Part shown: one piece after another, positions 7,859-9,796 of the stretch
How the letters are laid out: every line of letters starts with the position of its first letter
Numbering within the stretch: the stretch's first letter is position 1
DNA from: Mycoplasmataceae bacterium
Lineage (GTDB): Bacteria; Bacillota_I; Bacilli_A; Mycoplasmatales; Mycoplasmoidaceae
Direction of reading: 5' to 3'
Length of the DNA: 9,796 nucleotides
Assembly (NCBI GenBank): GCA_020024715.1
Contig: JAHHTJ010000016.1
Coordinates: forward strand, 1 to 9,796
Program-made: the position numbers and the translations under genes
The notes under the pieces: model-generated
Told to the model about the DNA's origin: nothing
The model's input: the letters and a program-made list of their open reading frames with translations, nothing else
Database searches by the model: none

Positions 7859-8064
7859 TTATTATAGTAATTTTGACAAGAATAAATAGAATTAGCAAAC
7901 GCATTAATCGAAGTATGTTGCAAAGGAGTTAAATGATTATTTACTAATCATAATAATACAAAACCAGTCAATGATTTATATATAAATTTTAATAAAAAAG
8001 TTATACCAGATAATTGGATGATAAATCCACAAAGGAAGTAATAATTTACAACTATGATAAATAA
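7842..8064 (+). pseudogene. decayed 3' end of a D12-class (Dam-like) DNA adenine methyltransferase
   Basis: Three plus-strand frames add up to the C-terminal part of a D12-class N6-adenine methylase. The first (7857-7886) gives NYYSNFDKNK and is ended by TAG. The second (7886-8041) gives ELANALIEVC, then KGVKWLFTNHNNTKPVNDLY, then NFNKKVIPDN. The third (8035-8064) gives EVIIYNYDK then TAA. These match, in order, the family's F-x-x-x-x-Q region, the (K/R)G-(V/I)-(K/P)-x-x-x-(S/T)N-x-x-T segment, and the terminal E-(V/L)-(L/I)-I-x-NY motif. Single-base indels near 7886 and 8033 would restore one frame. The catalytic DPPY motif and the N-terminal half are not found. It lies between aspS and the insertion sequence. 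Assignment rests on motif order recognised by eye. Confidence 0.55.
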
Positions 8065-8101
8065 TAATGAAAAAATTAAAAAATTTATGGAAATGTTAAG
8101 T

Positions 8102-8128
8102 ATAAACTTAACACCTAATTGTGGACAA
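8102..8128 (+). repeat. left terminal inverted repeat of the IS
   Basis: It matches the reverse complement of 9343-9369 at 22 of 27 positions. The conserved blocks are ATAAAC, TAAC, CTA and GTGGACAA, the last being the innermost and longest. Confidence 0.8.
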
Positions 8129-8950
8129 TTTTACAAATTGGTTAGGTGATAGATAATTTAAATTACTTTGTAGTCTATTGCTATTGTAATAGTCTATAAA
8201 GTTTTTTATTTCTCTATCTAATTTTTGAATAGAAAATTTTTCATAATCTATTCTTATTAAAAACTCTTCTTTTAAGATTGAAAATCAATATTCAATTGGT
8301 CTATTATCAAGAGAATTTGCAACTCTAGACATTGATTGAACTAATTGATTGTTTTTAAGAAATTATTGGAAAATAGTTGAACTATATTGGAATCCATAAT
8401 CACTATGAATGATTGTTTCTTTAGCAAAAAATTCAACAGAATAGAATGAATCCATAACTAATTTAATATCATTTTTATTAGAAAGTTTTCATGCTTTAAT
8501 TACATTTGAACCTACATCAATAATTGAACTTAAATATAAATTTTTTTCTCTATAAGGAATATATGTAACATCAGTACATAATACTTTGTTAATAGGTTGT
8601 TTAAAATTTCTTTCTAGTAAATTTTCACATTTATATTTGGTATTCTTTAAATCTATTCTTCTTTGATTCTTTTTTCTTATTAGTGAACAAATTTGCATAC
8701 TTTTCATATACTTATAAACTGTTTTATGAGATATTTGAACACTATATTTATTATTTAAAACATATTTAATTCTTTTATATCCATATGTTTTCTTACTTTC
8801 AAAATAAATTTCACATATTAATTTTTTGACACTATTTTCATCAATTCTTTTTCTATGATCAATTCCTTCTAAATTACTATTATTAACATTCTTATAGTAG
8901 GAAGATTTAGAAATACCAATTACAACAAAAAAAGAGATAAAAAGGAACTT
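8108..8950 (-). pseudogene. IS3-family transposase OrfB (DDE integrase), interrupted by an ochre codon
   Basis: This is the catalytic subunit of an IS3-type transposase, rve/DDE fold. In minus-strand order the frame gives IGISKSSYYKN (usual OrfB start), YGYKRIKYVLN, then LCTDVTYIP with Asp at 8570-8572, HSDYGFQYSS with Asp at 8399-8401, and IEYWFSILKEEF with Glu at 8291-8293. Thirty-five residues separate the second Asp from the Glu, the DD(35)E spacing of IS3/IS150 elements. The tail reads LNYLSPNQFVKLST and stops at 8108-8110. A TAA at 8363-8365, directly after a CAA, interrupts the region between the second Asp and the Glu, so the catalytic Glu is lost. UGA codons are read as Trp, including AWKLSN and EYWFS. 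The frame upstream is open to 8951 but has no good independent start; it would need fusion to OrfA. Confidence 0.85.
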
Positions 8951-9314
8951 TTATTTTATCTTGAATGATATAAAAATCATGTGCTAATTTGCATTTCTTT
9001 TTGATATCTTTTTCACTTTCTACATCATCTGCAAAGTCATTATAAATTTTAATAATTTCAATTAATTGATCCATTGGTAATTTTTCTAATTCCTTATAAA
9101 ACTTTTCTCTTGCTTCTTCTTGCTTTTGTTTTTGTTGTTTTATTAGCATTAGAAAACAAAATTTCTTTCTTCTATTTGCAATTCTAAGCAAGCCAAAAAT
9201 ACTAGCTTTTAAATACCTTTGTGTCCATTGATATAAAGTCATATAACCTTCATAATATTTATTTTTAGAATTTGTTAGATTATTCAAGCATATATATTTA
9301 GCAATATTTTTCAT
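8907..9314 (-). CDS. IS3-family transposase OrfA (HTH protein), 135 aa
   Basis: The upstream IS reading frame starts at ATG 9312-9314, just after an in-frame TAA at 9324-9326, and lies immediately inside the right inverted repeat. IS3 OrfA proteins bind the terminal repeats through a helix-turn-helix. Here TLYQWTQRYLKASIFGLLR fits that region, followed by a basic patch and a charged helix KQQKQKQEEAREKFYKELEK, a likely leucine-zipper/coiled-coil equivalent. The last residues VPFYLFFCCNWYF are probably read out of frame: in the OrfB frame the same DNA gives FFVVIGISKSSYYK. The two frames meet at a run of seven T (8927-8933). OrfB lies in the +1 frame relative to OrfA, not the usual -1, so an indel rather than programmed slippage may explain the break. 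Alone it cannot transpose. Confidence 0.7.
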   Translation of the reverse strand: MKNIAKYICLNNLTNSKNKYYEGYMTLYQWTQRYLKASIFGLLRIANRRKKFCFLMLIKQQKQKQEEAREKFYKELEKLPMDQLIEIIKIYNDFADDVESEKDIKKKCKLAHDFYIIQDKIKVPFYLFFCCNWYF

Positions 9315-9342
9315 AGATTTTCTTTAAAAACCCTTATTAGTT

Positions 9343-9369
9343 TTGTCCACTAATAGAGGTTATGTTTAT
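9343..9369 (-). repeat. right terminal inverted repeat of the IS
   Basis: It is the partner of 8102-8128; its reverse complement begins ATAAACATAAC and ends GTGGACAA, with 22 of 27 identities. It lies 28 bp upstream of the OrfA start codon. Confidence 0.8.
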
Positions 9370-9548
9370 TTGTACTTCATATTTTTTTGATTGTTAAAAA
9401 GGATTTAATAACCATTGTTTGTTTCTTTTTTTGCATATAAAGTTAATAAAGTATCTTTTGTTTAATTTATTACTAAATAGATACAAAATATGTTTTTAAT
9501 TTTCAAATTTGAAAATTTTATTCTATATCTATATTTATAAAATCACCA
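9370..9548. other. AT-rich flank to the right of the IS, no intact gene seen
   Basis: Apart from the possible out-of-frame tail of the fragment described at 9462-9796 and the palindrome at 9498-9517, I see no gene, tRNA or clear promoter. Poly-T runs are frequent. Confidence 0.5.
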
Positions 9549-9796
9549 CTAATCACTTCTTGGATGAAGAATAGTAAATAATCGATATTTTTGCTTTTTA
9601 ATCATCTTTTGAAGATTATTAATTAATTTTGGCTGTTTATCATCAAGAACAATTATATTATTATTTATTAAACATTTTAGCAATCTTACAACTTGTTTTT
9701 TTCAATAAAAATTTATTTTTTTTTGTTATAACAAACATTTTGATCTTTAAGTAAGTATCTATCTAATCATTGTTTTATATTTAGTCTTTGTAATTG
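9462..9796 (-). pseudogene. degraded unknown coding fragment, cut by the right edge
   Basis: I do not recognise the product. One minus-strand frame is open from the window edge and reads QWLDRYLLKDQNVCYNKKK, then hits TAA at 9713-9715 just after a run of nine A. Adding one A would join it to a second frame, NFYWKKQVVRLLKCL, then NNNIIVLDDKQPKLI, ending YRLFTILHPRSD at TAG 9549-9551. Past the TAG the same frame stays open with WWFYKYRYRIKF until TAA at 9462-9464. The composition is protein-like with UGA as Trp. This suggests a once-longer gene with a frameshift and perhaps a nonsense mutation. The alternative is a live gene switched off by homopolymer slippage. Confidence 0.45.
9498..9517. repeat. 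perfect 20-bp palindrome
   Basis: AATTTTCAAA is followed directly by its exact reverse complement. As RNA it would fold as an 8-bp stem with a 4-nt loop. On the plus strand TTATT follows, giving at best a weak terminator. It could also be an operator-like dyad; there is no other evidence for a function. Confidence 0.5.

Larger units (their letters stand above)
8102..9369 (-). mobile_element. IS3-family insertion sequence, inactivated
   Basis: The element is about 1.27 kb with orfA-orfB transposase genes on the minus strand and imperfect inverted repeats at 8102-8128 and 9343-9369. The OrfB stop (8108-8110) lies within the left repeat, which supports placing the end outside GTGGACAA. Exact termini are uncertain by some bases: similarity of the two ends fades outward, and I could not find an unambiguous target duplication at these coordinates. 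If the ends were instead at 8120 and 9351, flanking AAT trinucleotides would match. Two defects in the transposase make this copy non-autonomous. Confidence 0.85.

Noticed and set aside
7919..7951. AAAGGAG followed by ATG, as a possible new gene start
   Set aside because: The ATG frame stops after three codons, and the stretch is better explained as part of the methylase remnant. The ATGATTA/TAATCAT hairpin next to it has no U tract.

Overview
This window comes from a wall-less bacterium of the Mollicutes (Mycoplasma-like). It is very A+T rich. Every sizeable gene is cut by UGA codons that must be read as tryptophan, for example in aspS and at conserved Trp positions in glf. Read with UGA=Trp, the open frames join into a few full-length genes. 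Genus cannot be fixed from the sequence alone.

Layout. Positions 1-2824 (minus) hold most of a very large acidic repeat protein that runs off the left edge; its outermost visible part is a nearly perfect 150-bp (50-residue) tandem duplication. Positions 2912-5174 (minus) are a translationally coupled pair: UDP-galactopyranose mutase (glf), then a family 2 glycosyltransferase overlapping it by 8 bases. Together they suggest synthesis of a galactofuranose-containing surface glycan or glycolipid. Positions 5175-5517 are a divergent control region. Hidden in it on the minus strand is a 33-codon zinc-ribbon microprotein with its own strong Shine-Dalgarno, its own Rho-independent terminator and a G+C content (about 40%) well above its surroundings. 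Positions 5518-7858 (plus) are a two-gene operon: a 121-aa protein of unknown function, then aspartyl-tRNA synthetase (aspS) with an unusual C-terminal tail of about 70 residues containing a perfect 10-bp hairpin.

Positions 7859-9796 are a genomic scrapyard. First comes a decayed 3' end of a D12-class (Dam-like) DNA adenine methyltransferase. Next is an IS3-family insertion sequence of about 1.27 kb with 22/27-matching terminal inverted repeats; its transposase is broken by a frame offset and an ochre codon. Last is another degraded minus-strand coding fragment, frameshifted at an A9 tract, that runs off the right edge.

The live genes serve surface glycan synthesis and translation. The right fifth records loss of a DNA methylase and decay of a mobile element. 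The least expected item is the zinc-ribbon microprotein at 5283-5384; the repeat-array protein and the tail of AspRS are the next most interesting.
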